Assembly (NCBI GenBank): GCA_946886365.1
Contig: CAMPIM010000059.1
Coordinates: 1-23,239, forward strand
Direction of reading: 5' to 3'
DNA from: an uncultured Novosphingobium sp.
GTDB taxonomy: Bacteria; Pseudomonadota; Alphaproteobacteria; Sphingomonadales; Sphingomonadaceae
Length of the DNA: 23,239 bases
Shown: positions 8,065-15,717 of the stretch, piece by piece
How positions within the stretch are numbered: the first letter of the stretch is position 1
Layout: every line of letters begins with the position of its first letter
Made by a program: the position numbers and the translations under genes
Notes under the pieces: generated by a model
What the model saw: the letters and a program-made list of their open reading frames with translations, nothing else
What the model was told of the DNA's origin: nothing
Databases searched by the model: none

Positions 8065-8110
8065 TGAGAATGCCCTGCCCCTGTCATTAGCCATGACAGA
8101 CACATTCTCA
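8065..8110 (-). promoter_or_regulatory. Nested inverted repeat in the transglycosylase-carboxypeptidase gap
   Basis: The outer arms TGAGAATG (8065-8072) and CATTCTCA (8103-8110) are perfect 8-bp complements. The inner arms TGTCAT (8082-8087) and ATGACA (8093-8098) are perfect 6-bp complements around TAGCC. The element is nearly centred in the 114-base gap, about 34 bases from each gene. There is no T-run, so it is not a classic terminator. It could be an mRNA leader or processing structure, or a DNA operator. Confidence 0.45.
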
Positions 8111-8145
8111 AGAGGGCTGGCGCAACAGGCGACGCGGCAGCGCCC

Positions 8146-9192
8146 TTATTGCCGGACGGCGTCGGCGAGCAGCCCGACGGACAGGGCGTAGAAATTCGAG
8201 CAATTATAATCGAGGATCGCCCGGTAATTGCTGGTGAGCAGATAGGCGGTCTTACCCGGACCATCGGGTTCGAGCAGCGTTGCCAGCACTGTATCCGCTG
8301 GCCAACTGTCGCCCGCCGGAACGATGCCCCGGCTGCGCCATTCGGCCATCGTCAGCCAGCGGCTGTGACGGTTAAATACGCGGGGACAGCGGGCAGGCGA
8401 AAGCCGTGCCGATACGCTAGCCCGGTTGAACCCGGCGGGCACCGAAACGGCCACGCCCCAAGGCTGGCCACGCCGCCAGCCTGCGTTGACGAAATAGTTG
8501 GCGATCGAGGCCAGCGCGTCGGCTTCGCTGTTCCAGATATCGGCACGGCCGTCGCCGTCGCCATCCTTGGCCAGACGCAGATAGACGCTGGGAAGAAACT
8601 GGGGATAGCCCGTCGCCCCTGCCCAACTGCCGACCAGGCGGCTGCGCGGTACGCCATTGTCCAGCATCTTGAGCGTCGCCAGCAATTCCGGTTCGAACAG
8701 GGTGCGGCGGCGGCCCTCATAGGATAGCGTCGCAAGCGAGCGGATGAGGTCGAAGTCGCCGGTATAGGAACCATAATTGGTTTCATGACCGTAGATCGCG
8801 ACCATGATTTCCTCAGGCACGCCGGTTTCCGCCTCTATCCGGGCAAGCCGGGCGCGGTTCGCCTGATAAGCGGTGCGGCCACGACTGATGCGCGCGGCAT
8901 CGACATGCTGACGCCGATAGGGTTCGAAATTGGGAATGGGGGAATAGGCCCCTCCCCCCGGCTGGTTCTGGTCCAGTTGGACAACCCGTGGGTTGGGCGT
9001 GAGCGTGGGGAAGACGGAATCCAGCGTGGAAGAGCGGATGCCCATCGCCTGCGCCTTTGGCCGAAGCGTTTCCAGATAGCTGCGGAAACCCGCGTCCTGA
9101 GCCATGTCCTGCGTCATGCCAGGCCCCGCCATCAAGCTGCCCGCCGTGACAACGGCAAGACGCAGTAGAAGCGAGTGAATGGTTGAACGCAT
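8146..9192 (-). CDS. Lytic murein transglycosylase, MltB family
   Basis: It cleaves the MurNAc-GlcNAc bond of peptidoglycan to give 1,6-anhydromuramyl ends. From the ATG at 9192 it is 348 residues with an N-terminal signal region (RSTIHSLLLRLAVVTAGSL), so it is exported. The catalytic glutamate is Glu137 in VAIYGHETNYGSYTGDFD, followed by LATLSYEGRR, SWAGATGYPQFLPS and NYFVNAGWRRGQPWG, the order seen in the MltB_2 (TIGR02283-like) branch. I saw no C-terminal peptidoglycan-binding repeat. The frame is open to 9444, but that would run through the tRNA-Ser on the other strand. The 9192 start has GGGAG eight bases upstream. It is the first gene of the leftward cluster and is functionally paired with the carboxypeptidase. 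Confidence 0.93.
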   Translation of the reverse strand: MRSTIHSLLLRLAVVTAGSLMAGPGMTQDMAQDAGFRSYLETLRPKAQAMGIRSSTLDSVFPTLTPNPRVVQLDQNQPGGGAYSPIPNFEPYRRQHVDAARISRGRTAYQANRARLARIEAETGVPEEIMVAIYGHETNYGSYTGDFDLIRSLATLSYEGRRRTLFEPELLATLKMLDNGVPRSRLVGSWAGATGYPQFLPSVYLRLAKDGDGDGRADIWNSEADALASIANYFVNAGWRRGQPWGVAVSVPAGFNRASVSARLSPARCPRVFNRHSRWLTMAEWRSRGIVPAGDSWPADTVLATLLEPDGPGKTAYLLTSNYRAILDYNCSNFYALSVGLLADAVRQ

Positions 9193-9342
9193 TAAAGAAT
9201 CTCCCTCAGCCCTTTGTGGCACAGCGACGGCAGGAGGCAAAATCCCCCTTGTCGCTTCTGTCCCCACAAGAACGCGCCGAAAGCGGATTTTGGTCATTTT
9301 ACACTTGGCATGACGCAAAGCTTCGCTAGGAAGCGAGCGGAC

Positions 9343-9381
9343 GGACAGGTGGCCGAGTGGTTTAAGGCAGCGGTCTTGAAA
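9343..9381 (+). pseudogene. 5' half of a tRNA-Ser gene (truncated)
   Basis: The sequence reads as the acceptor 5' strand GGACAGG, then TGGCCGAGTGG (D-arm), then GCAGCGGTCTTGAAA (5' anticodon stem and a TGA anticodon loop). It stops there, and GTTCACCTC leads straight into the intact tRNA-Ser at 9391. No 3' anticodon strand, variable arm, T-arm or acceptor 3' strand follows. The last 15 bases are identical to 9415-9429 of the intact gene, so a deletion or recombination between neighbouring serine tRNAs is likely. Confidence 0.8.
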
Positions 9382-9390
9382 GTTCACCTC

Positions 9391-9478
9391 GGAAGGGTGG
9401 CAGAGTGGTCGATTGCAGCGGTCTTGAAAACCGCCGATGCGCAAGCATCCGTGGGTTCGAATCCCACCCCTTCCGCCA
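9391..9478 (+). tRNA. tRNA-Ser(TGA)
   Basis: The acceptor arms GGAAGGG and CCCTTCC pair fully, the discriminator is G, and CCA is encoded. The anticodon stem GCGGT/ACCGC closes the loop CTTGAAA, giving anticodon TGA at 9425-9427. A long variable arm (GATGC/GCATC) marks a class II serine tRNA, and the T-arm GTGGG-TTCGAAT-CCCAC is canonical. At 88 bases including CCA it is a normal serine tRNA. A short TTTT follows at 9480-9484. Confidence 0.97.
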
Positions 9479-9494
9479 GCTTTTAGTGTGCAGG

Positions 9495-10157
9495 CTATCC
9501 TGCGTAGGCAAAATATACCTTCCCACGCGCGGGATCGATGATCGTTACGCTGCCCCCACGACGGTATGAATAGAATGATCCCGGTTTCCGAATCGCGCGA
9601 TTAGCTTCGTCATCGCGACCTTTTTCAATCGGAATAGAGAATCCATATTTATCGAGATACTCGGCGATAGTGGCCGGATGCCTATGCTTGTCCACCTCGC
9701 CATCGTAGTGATTCCAAGTGTTTCGCGCTCCACTATCGTCAACGGGCGTCTCGTGCCACCTTTTTGCCCCACCTGGCAACGCTTCACCTAGCCGTGCTCC
9801 TTTGCTGCGCGCCCATTGGGTACTCGCCTCGGTAAGTCGATAGACGACAAAGCCGGTCTCATTGTCACCCGGCAAACCGATGCCGCCGAAGGAATCTTCG
9901 AGGCGGTATTCGATCCACGCGACATGCAGCGGGGCTGGAACCCTCGCTAGGACGAGGCGAAGCTCATAGGCTTTAAAAAGGAGATAGGGCGATGTCACAA
10001 CCAACAGGCCGGCCAGCACTATCGCGACGCGCCTAATCCGCTGTTCAGGAGATGTGCTTCGCCACCTCTTGCGGAGTAGAAAGAGAACGGCGCCAATGAG
10101 CGCAACTGGCGTTAACAGGATCAAGATGATCCCAAGAAATATGGAAAAACCAAACAC
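9495..10157 (-). CDS. Hypothetical membrane protein, tRNA-adjacent
   Basis: I do not recognise this 220-residue protein. It has two hydrophobic segments (about 4-28 and 44-62) separated by a basic KRWRSTSPEQRIRR stretch, then a soluble, charged domain of about 150 residues (RLEDSFGGIGLPGDNETGFVVYRL and beyond). It is probably anchored in the inner membrane. The start is GTG at 10155-10157 without a clear Shine-Dalgarno, and no in-frame ATG lies nearby, so the start is uncertain. Codons with A/T third positions (AAA, ATA, TTT, GAA) are commoner than in neighbouring genes, and it converges on the tRNA-Ser with only 16 bases between. Both suggest acquired DNA. Confidence 0.65.
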   Translation of the reverse strand: MFGFSIFLGIILILLTPVALIGAVLFLLRKRWRSTSPEQRIRRVAIVLAGLLVVTSPYLLFKAYELRLVLARVPAPLHVAWIEYRLEDSFGGIGLPGDNETGFVVYRLTEASTQWARSKGARLGEALPGGAKRWHETPVDDSGARNTWNHYDGEVDKHRHPATIAEYLDKYGFSIPIEKGRDDEANRAIRKPGSFYSYRRGGSVTIIDPARGKVYFAYAG

Positions 10158-10218
10158 GCGGCAGATTGTAGGCTCATAACTTTACCAAATCATGGATTTG
10201 GCAAAATCTTCGGACGAG

Positions 10219-10395
10219 TCAGCGAACATATGCTAGCGCCCATGCATCGCCCTGGTTCCACTCGCCGAGATGATCGAGGATCAGCAGGAAGTCCTTAGCC
10301 CGTTCGCCTTCGAAGCCAAGGTGGCATAATGAGATAGGTGACCGGCACAAAGCCGTTACCAGTCCAGTCTCACACCACGCCCAACCTCGTCGCAT
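10219..10395 (-). CDS. Putative small ORF or gene remnant (58 aa)
   Basis: An ATG at 10393-10395 opens 58 codons ending in TGA at 10219-10221. The C-terminal part, CHLGFEGERAKDFLLILD, then HLGEWNQGDAWALAYVR, reads like real protein, whereas the N-terminal part (RRGWAWCETGLVTALCRSP) does not. No ribosome binding site is visible. It may be the tail of a decayed gene. I do not recognise a family. It lies between the orphan membrane protein and the end of the formate dehydrogenase operon. Confidence 0.25.
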   Translation of the reverse strand: MRRGWAWCETGLVTALCRSPISLCHLGFEGERAKDFLLILDHLGEWNQGDAWALAYVR

Positions 10396-10438
10396 GCCAG
10401 AACAGATGATCCGCCAGACGCCGCCTGCATGTCGCGTT

Positions 10439-10747
10439 TCAGCCTGCGTCGGAGCGACCAGCTTCGTTCACGTTGTTAAACTCCGTAGCGCGCGTCTGCG
10501 GCGGTGGTGGGCCTGCGGCGCGCAAGAGGGCGATCGCCCTGGCGGCAACCGGAGCGAATGTCGCTTCCCCCTTCTCGTGCAGGGCGAATATCTGCGCCCG
10601 CATTCGCGGTTCCCAGAATTTGGCGATGTGATCGGCGACCGCCTGCGCCGCTTTGTCTTCGCCCATGGTCATGAAGTTTCTGGCGATCTGGTTGGCCATA
10701 TAAACCAGCCGGTCCCGATTGGACATCATCGAGTGGTCTTCAGTCAT
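10439..10747 (-). CDS. fdsD: NAD-dependent formate dehydrogenase delta subunit
   Basis: FdsD is a small accessory protein of the soluble Mo-formate dehydrogenase operons, needed in other bacteria for an active enzyme. Hallmarks here are RLVYMANQIARNFMTMG (13-29) and HIAKFWEPRMRAQIFA (40-55). The KFW-PRMR core is the family signature. The 102-residue protein is slightly longer than usual owing to a proline-containing tail (from about residue 80). It follows fdsA after 4 bases and closes the operon. Whether translation starts at residue 1 or at MMSN (residues 7-8) is unsettled. Confidence 0.92.
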   Translation of the reverse strand: MTEDHSMMSNRDRLVYMANQIARNFMTMGEDKAAQAVADHIAKFWEPRMRAQIFALHEKGEATFAPVAARAIALLRAAGPPPPQTRATEFNNVNEAGRSDAG

Positions 10748-10751
10748 GCCG

Positions 10752-13598
10752 TCATTCCGCTGCGTGGATCATGTCGATGCGCCGACTGCGCCGGGCTTGC
10801 GCGTCATAGCTTTTCTGCCAGTCGCTGGGTCCGTTGGATGCGGACACCTGCACCGCCGTCACCTTATATTCCGGGCAGTTGGTGGCCCAGTCCGAATAGT
10901 CGGTGGTGATGACGTTCGCCTGCGTTTCGGGATGGTGGAAGGTGGTATAGACAACGCCCGGTGCTACCCGTTCGGTCACCAGCGCTCGCAGGGTGGTTTC
11001 CCCTGCCCTGCTGCGGAGCGTTACCCAATTTCCGTCCTTAAGGCCCCTGTTTTCCGCGTCGCTGGGATGGATTTCCAGTCGGTCTTCGGGATGCCAGGCG
11101 GCATTGGCGGTGCGGCGGGTCTGCGCGCCGACATTATATTGGCTAAGGATGCGCCCGGTGGTCAGCAGTAGCGGGAAGCGTGGGCCGGTCTTTTCATCGG
11201 TCGGCACATAGTCGGTGACGACGAACTTGCCCCGGCCCCGAACAAAACCGTCGATATGCATGGTCGGCGTGCCGTGGGGAGCGCTGTCGTTCGCGGGCCA
11301 TTGCAGCGATCCCTCTGCGTCCAGGCGGTCATAATGCACGCCCGCGAAGGTCGGGGTGAGCGCGGCGATTTCGTCCATGATCTGCGCCGGGTGGCTGTAG
11401 GTCCAGCCCAATCCCATGGCGTTGGCGACCAGTTGCACGATCTCCCAATCTTCATAGCCGTTGAGGGGCGCCATCACCTTGCGCACGCGCTGAATGCGCC
11501 GTTCGGCATTGGTGAAGGTTCCGTCCTTTTCCAGGAAGGTCGAGCCGGGCAGGAAGACATGCGCGTAATTGGCGGTCTCGTTGAGGAAGAGGTCCTGCAC
11601 CACGACGCACTCCATCGCCGCCAGCCCGGCCGCGACATGGTGCGTATTGGGGTCGGACTGGAGAATGTCCTCGCCCTGGATGAAAATGCCCTTGAAGGTG
11701 CCGTCGGTCGCCGCATCCAGCATGTTGGGGATGCGCAGCCCCGGCTCGGGGTCCAGCGCAACGCCCCAGCTTTGTTCGAACAGCGCGCGCGTGGCATCGT
11801 CGGAAACGTGGCGATAGCCGGAAAATTCGTGCGGGAAGCTGCCCATGTCACAGGCGCCCTGCACATTATTCTGTCCTCGCAGCGGGTTCACGCCCACGCC
11901 TTCGCGCCCGACATTGCCGGTCGCCATGGCGAGATTGGCGATCGCCATGACGGTCGAGCTGCCCTGGCTATGTTCCGTGACGCCGAGGCCGTAATAGATC
12001 GCGCCGTTGCCGCCAGTGGCGTAGAGGCGAGCGGCGGCGCGCACATCCTGCGCCTTTACTCCCGTCAGCGGTTCGATGGCTTCGGGAGAACGGGCTGGCT
12101 GTGACACGAACTCGGCCCATTCGGCAAATTCGTCCCAATCGCAGCGCGCGCGAATGAAGGCTTCATCGTACAGCTTCTCGGTCACGACGACATGAGCGAG
12201 AGCCGTCAGCATGGCGACGTTGGTGCCCGGGCGCAGCGGCAGATGATGTTCCGCCTCGACATGGGGGGACTTCACCATATCGATGCGACGCGGGTCGATG
12301 ACGATCAGCTTGGCGCCCTGCCGCAACCGCTTCTTCATGCGCGAGGCAAATACGGGGTGGCCGTCAGTCGGGTTGGCGCCGATGACGAGGATCACGTCGG
12401 ACTGCATCACGCTGTCGAAATCCTGCGTCCCGGCAGAGGTGCCGAAGGTCGTGCTGAGCCCATAGCCGGTGGGCGAGTGGCAGACGCGGGCGCAGGTATC
12501 GACATTGTTATTGCCGAAACCCTGGCGGACGAGCTTCTGGACGAGGAAGGTTTCCTCATTGGTGCAGCGGCTTGACGTGATGCCGCCAATGGAGCGCGTA
12601 CCATATTTGGCCTGGATGCGGCGGAATTCCGCTGCCGTGTGGGCGATGGCTTCGTCCCACGATACCTCGCGCCAGGGCTGGTCCACGGATGCGCGGATCA
12701 TGGGGTTGAGTATCCGGTCCTGATGCTGGGCATAGCCCCAGGCGAACCGGCCCTTGACGCAGCTATGGCCGCGATTGGCCTTGCCCTCTTTCCACGGCAC
12801 CATGCGCACCAGCTCCTCACCACGCATTTCCGCGCGGAAGGTGCAGCCCACGCCGCAATAGGCGCAGGTGGTGACGATGGCCCGGTCGGGCGTGCCGACC
12901 TCCACCACTTTCTTTTCGATCAGCGAGGCGGTGGGACAAGCCTGCACGCAGGCGCCGCAGGACACGCATTCGGAGCCAAGGAAATCCTCACCCTGCGACG
13001 CCGAGACTTTCGATCCGAAGCCCCTGTCCTCGATAGTCAGCGCGAAGGTGCCCTGCACCTCTTCACAGGCGCGCACGCAGCGAGAGCAGACTATGCATTT
13101 GCTGGGATCGAAGTCGAAATAGGGGTTCGACTGGTCCTTGGCCTGCCCCATATTGGTTGCGCCGTCATAGCCATAGCGGACCTCGCGCAGTCCCACCGCA
13201 CCGGCTTGATCCTGCAATTCGCAGTCGCCATTGGCGGCGCAGGTCAGGCAGTCGAGGGGATGGTCGGAGATATAAAGCTCCATCACCCCCCGACGCAGCT
13301 GCTTCAGCCGATCGCTTTGGGTGCGAACCACCATGCCTTCGGCGATGGGCGTGGTGCAGGATGCGGGATAGCCGCTGCGTCCTTCCACCTCGACCAGGCA
13401 TAAGCGACAGGAGCCGAAACTCTCCAGATTGTCGGTGGCGCACAGTTTGGGAATGGAGCAGCCGGTGAGCGAAGCGGCGCGCATGATGCTCGTGCCCTCT
13501 GGCATGGTGACGCGCTCGCCATCTATTGTGAGCGTGACGGACCTGCCGTTGGCTATGGCTGGCGGGGTGCCATGATCGGCTTCGCGGGTGAAGGTCAT
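10752..13598 (-). CDS. fdsA: Formate dehydrogenase alpha subunit (Mo-bisMGD, multi-FeS)
   Basis: The catalytic subunit oxidises formate to CO2 at a bis-MGD molybdenum centre in the cytoplasm. From the ATG at 13598 it has 948 residues. The N-terminal ferredoxin-like domain has Cys53, Cys64, Cys67 and Cys81. A His113/Cys117/Cys120/Cys126 cluster follows. Two [4Fe-4S] ferredoxin motifs are at Cys168/171/174/178 and Cys211/214/217/221. The molybdopterin domain [4Fe-4S] uses Cys245/248/252/280. CARVCHSPTG (369-378) holds the Mo-ligand Cys373 next to His374, so this is a cysteine, not selenocysteine, enzyme. RGQNNVQGACDMG and a C-terminal dinucleotide-binding domain complete it. The start overlaps the fdsB stop (ATGA). 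The 105 extra codons upstream in frame are shadow of fdsB. Confidence 0.96.
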   Translation of the reverse strand: MTFTREADHGTPPAIANGRSVTLTIDGERVTMPEGTSIMRAASLTGCSIPKLCATDNLESFGSCRLCLVEVEGRSGYPASCTTPIAEGMVVRTQSDRLKQLRRGVMELYISDHPLDCLTCAANGDCELQDQAGAVGLREVRYGYDGATNMGQAKDQSNPYFDFDPSKCIVCSRCVRACEEVQGTFALTIEDRGFGSKVSASQGEDFLGSECVSCGACVQACPTASLIEKKVVEVGTPDRAIVTTCAYCGVGCTFRAEMRGEELVRMVPWKEGKANRGHSCVKGRFAWGYAQHQDRILNPMIRASVDQPWREVSWDEAIAHTAAEFRRIQAKYGTRSIGGITSSRCTNEETFLVQKLVRQGFGNNNVDTCARVCHSPTGYGLSTTFGTSAGTQDFDSVMQSDVILVIGANPTDGHPVFASRMKKRLRQGAKLIVIDPRRIDMVKSPHVEAEHHLPLRPGTNVAMLTALAHVVVTEKLYDEAFIRARCDWDEFAEWAEFVSQPARSPEAIEPLTGVKAQDVRAAARLYATGGNGAIYYGLGVTEHSQGSSTVMAIANLAMATGNVGREGVGVNPLRGQNNVQGACDMGSFPHEFSGYRHVSDDATRALFEQSWGVALDPEPGLRIPNMLDAATDGTFKGIFIQGEDILQSDPNTHHVAAGLAAMECVVVQDLFLNETANYAHVFLPGSTFLEKDGTFTNAERRIQRVRKVMAPLNGYEDWEIVQLVANAMGLGWTYSHPAQIMDEIAALTPTFAGVHYDRLDAEGSLQWPANDSAPHGTPTMHIDGFVRGRGKFVVTDYVPTDEKTGPRFPLLLTTGRILSQYNVGAQTRRTANAAWHPEDRLEIHPSDAENRGLKDGNWVTLRSRAGETTLRALVTERVAPGVVYTTFHHPETQANVITTDYSDWATNCPEYKVTAVQVSASNGPSDWQKSYDAQARRSRRIDMIHAAE

Positions 13599-15172
13599 TC
13601 CGCAGCTTCCTTGGTAGACGCGGGCGCGCCAAAGTCTTCGGGGAAATGATCGAGCGCGCTCAACACCGGATAGGGTGTGAACCCACCCAGCGCGCAGAGC
13701 GAGCCATATTTCATCGTGTCGGCCAGGTCGCGCAGCAGTTGCAGATCCTCGTCCACGCCGCGTTGCATGGCGCCGGGCGCTCGTGAATAGAGCGCCTTGC
13801 TCAGTCCTGGCGAAATGGGCGGGTTCGCTGGAGGCAGCCCCTCCGCCCTGCGGGTCAGCAGCCGATCCATGATCTCCACCCCCCGCGTCGATCCGATCCG
13901 ACAGGGCGTGCATTTGCCGCAGCTTTCGACCGAACAGAACTCCATGGCAAAGCGCGCCATATGCGCCATATCGACGCTGTCATCGAAGACAGTGATGCCC
14001 GCATGGCCGATCAGCCCGCCAGCTTGCGCAAAGGCTTCATAATCGAACGGCAGATGGAACATGGACGGCGGGAAGTAAGCGCCAAGTGGGCCACCCACCT
14101 GCACCGCGCGAACGGGGCGGCCGCTGGCCGTACCGCCGCCGATCTGGTTCACCAGTTCCCCCAATGTTATGCCGAAGCCGATCTCATAAAGGCCGCCATG
14201 CTTCACATTGCCTGCGAGCTGCACGGGCATGGTTCCGCGCGAACGGCCAAAGCCAACCGTCGCATAGGCATCCGGCCCCTCCGCCAGGATGAAGGGCACC
14301 GCAGCCAGCGACAGCACATTGTTGATGACAGTCGGCTGACCAAACAGGCCCTGCAAAGCCGGGAGCGGCGGCTTTGCCCGCACCTGTCCGCGTTTGCCCT
14401 CGATACTGTCGAGCAGCGCCGTTTCCTCGCCGCAGACATAGGCGCCCGCGCCCTCGCGCACCTCCAGCGTGAAGGGCGCGATGAGATGCGCGCTGGCATC
14501 GATCGCCGCGCGCATGGTGGCGATGCTGTAGGGATATTCGCTGCGGACATAGATATAGCCATCGGCCGCGCCGACGGCATAGGCGGCGATCGCCATGCCT
14601 TCGATCAGGCAGAAGGGATCGCCCTCCATCAGCATCCGATCCGCGAAGGTGCCGCTGTCGCCTTCATCGGCGTTGCAAACGATGAACTTGGGGCCGCCTG
14701 GCGCATCCAGCACCGTCTGCCATTTGATCCCGGTCGGGAAACCGGCGCCGCCGCGCCCGCGCAGCCCCGACGCCTTGACCGCATCAACCACTTGCTGGGG
14801 AGGCATGGCGCGAGCCTTTTCCAGCCCCTTCCAGCCATTATGGGCCGCATAATCGGTAAGGCTCAGTGGATCGATGATGCCGCATCGTGCGAAGGTAAAG
14901 CGCTGCTGACCAGCGAAGAAGGGCAACTCGTCGACCTTGCCCAGTCTGGCGGGATGCGTGCCGTCCAGCACCGCCGCGACGTTCTGCGGTCCGACCGGCC
15001 CATAGCCGATGCGGCCCCCGTCAGTCTCCACTTCCACTAGCGGCTCGATGGAAAACAAGCCGCGCGATCCAGTGCGCACCACTTCGCACCCTGCCTGCGT
15101 GAAGCCGCGCGCGACTTCGTCGGCGCCGAGCGCGACGGAGGCCATATCTCGGCTGATGAAGACCCGGCTCAT
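13595..15172 (-). CDS. fdsB: Formate dehydrogenase beta subunit (NuoF-like, FMN/NAD)
   Basis: FdsB takes electrons from FdsA and reduces NAD+ on FMN. The 525-residue chain starts with a thioredoxin-like ferredoxin region (1-90), as expected for FdsB. The NuoF-type domain follows: GLRGRGGAGFPTGIKW (136-151, FMN/NADH site), CNADEGDSGTF (166-176) and YVCGEETALLDSIEG (245-259). The [4Fe-4S] motif ESCGKCTPCRIG supplies Cys418, Cys421 and Cys424, with the fourth ligand in SLCALGG nearer the C terminus. The start at 15172 overlaps the fdsG stop by 4 bp. The open frame to 15277 lies inside fdsG and is not used. It forms the diaphorase unit with FdsG. Confidence 0.96.
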   Translation of the reverse strand: MSRVFISRDMASVALGADEVARGFTQAGCEVVRTGSRGLFSIEPLVEVETDGGRIGYGPVGPQNVAAVLDGTHPARLGKVDELPFFAGQQRFTFARCGIIDPLSLTDYAAHNGWKGLEKARAMPPQQVVDAVKASGLRGRGGAGFPTGIKWQTVLDAPGGPKFIVCNADEGDSGTFADRMLMEGDPFCLIEGMAIAAYAVGAADGYIYVRSEYPYSIATMRAAIDASAHLIAPFTLEVREGAGAYVCGEETALLDSIEGKRGQVRAKPPLPALQGLFGQPTVINNVLSLAAVPFILAEGPDAYATVGFGRSRGTMPVQLAGNVKHGGLYEIGFGITLGELVNQIGGGTASGRPVRAVQVGGPLGAYFPPSMFHLPFDYEAFAQAGGLIGHAGITVFDDSVDMAHMARFAMEFCSVESCGKCTPCRIGSTRGVEIMDRLLTRRAEGLPPANPPISPGLSKALYSRAPGAMQRGVDEDLQLLRDLADTMKYGSLCALGGFTPYPVLSALDHFPEDFGAPASTKEAAE

Positions 15173-15621
15173 GCCGCCATCTCCGCCGCGATCCGCTCCA
15201 GGGCTTTGGCATCGACCCCTGCAACCGGTCGGCCGTCCACCAGCGCGTTCGGGCCGATCGCACAAAGGCCCAGGCAATAGACAGGCTCCAGGCTTAGCTG
15301 ACCATCAGCCCGGGTCTCCCCCATGGCGACGCCCAGAATTTGCGCCGCCTGATGTTCGATCGCCGCGCCGCCGCGTGATTGGCAGCTTTCCGCGCGGCAG
15401 AGCTTCACAATGTGGCGGCCGGGCGGAACACGGCGAAAATCATGGTAGAAGGTGATGACGCCATGCACGTCCGCGCGAGTGAGGTTCAACGCCTGCGCAA
15501 TTATCGGGACCTGCGCATCGTCGATATAGCCCGCCTCGTTCTGCACCGCATGCAGAAGGGGCAGTAACTGGTCGCGCGTGGCGCCATGACGCGCGGTCCA
15601 GCGTTCAATAAATGCTTCCAT
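15169..15621 (-). CDS. fdsG: Formate dehydrogenase gamma subunit (NuoE-like, 2Fe-2S)
   Basis: A 150-residue thioredoxin-fold ferredoxin homologous to NuoE/HoxE. It carries one [2Fe-2S] cluster on Cys75, Cys80 (KLCRAESC), Cys116 and Cys120 (VYCLGLCAIGPNALVDG). The helical N-terminal part contains LLPLLHAVQNEAGYID and VHGVITFYHDFRRVP, standard for the family. It is the first gene of the fds operon, and its ATG lies 93 bases after the LysR stop with a GGTAGGGCAGG stretch just before it. The palindrome at 15703-15717 probably controls transcription. Confidence 0.95.
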   Translation of the reverse strand: MEAFIERWTARHGATRDQLLPLLHAVQNEAGYIDDAQVPIIAQALNLTRADVHGVITFYHDFRRVPPGRHIVKLCRAESCQSRGGAAIEHQAAQILGVAMGETRADGQLSLEPVYCLGLCAIGPNALVDGRPVAGVDAKALERIAAEMAA

Positions 15622-15659
15622 CCTGCCCTACCTGCAGCCTTCGATCCGCCGCCATGGTG

Positions 15660-15672
15660 CCGGGCCACCCGG
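15660..15672. other. Small stem-loop in the fds leader or promoter region
   Basis: CCGGG-CCA-CCCGG is a perfect 5-bp-arm inverted repeat in the gap between lysR and fdsG. It sits between the LysR-type box and fdsG. Its role is unknown; it may be chance in GC-rich DNA. Confidence 0.25.
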
Positions 15673-15676
15673 CTCG

Positions 15677-15682
15677 GGTCAA
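15677..15682 (-). promoter_or_regulatory. Possible -35 element of the fds promoter
   Basis: On the minus strand this reads TTGACC, about 60 bases before fdsG and just downstream of the LysR-type palindrome. At a 17-base spacing the -10 position is CACCAT, a poor match, as expected for a promoter that needs an activator. The position relative to the palindrome suits LysR-type activation. This is inference only. Confidence 0.3.
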
Positions 15683-15702
15683 ATTGAAGCCCCTAATGGG
15701 TG

Positions 15703-15717
15703 ATAGAGATATTCTAT
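15703..15717. promoter_or_regulatory. LysR-type operator box upstream of fdsG
   Basis: ATAGAGATATTCTAT is an inverted repeat (ATAGA-N5-TCTAT) that contains the LysR signature T-N11-A. It overlaps the TAG stop codon of the lysR gene (15714-15716) and is centred 89 bases before the fdsG start. A similar box, matching at 11 of 15 positions, lies before lysR. Confidence 0.55.

Noticed and set aside
8146..9444. The long N-terminal extension of the lytic transglycosylase frame (9193-9444)
   Set aside because: It is antisense to the tRNA-Ser and its half-copy, and it would bury the signal peptide. The ATG at 9192 has a good GGGAG site.
9479..10438. An integrated element with a duplicated tRNA 3' end (att site)
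   Set aside because: I looked for a second copy of the tRNA-Ser 3' end (GGTTCGAATCCCACC) and for an integrase in this interval and found neither.
10752..13913. A 1053-residue fdsA with an extra 105 N-terminal residues
   Set aside because: The extension lies in another frame of fdsB and has no domain. The ATG at 13598 overlaps the fdsB stop.
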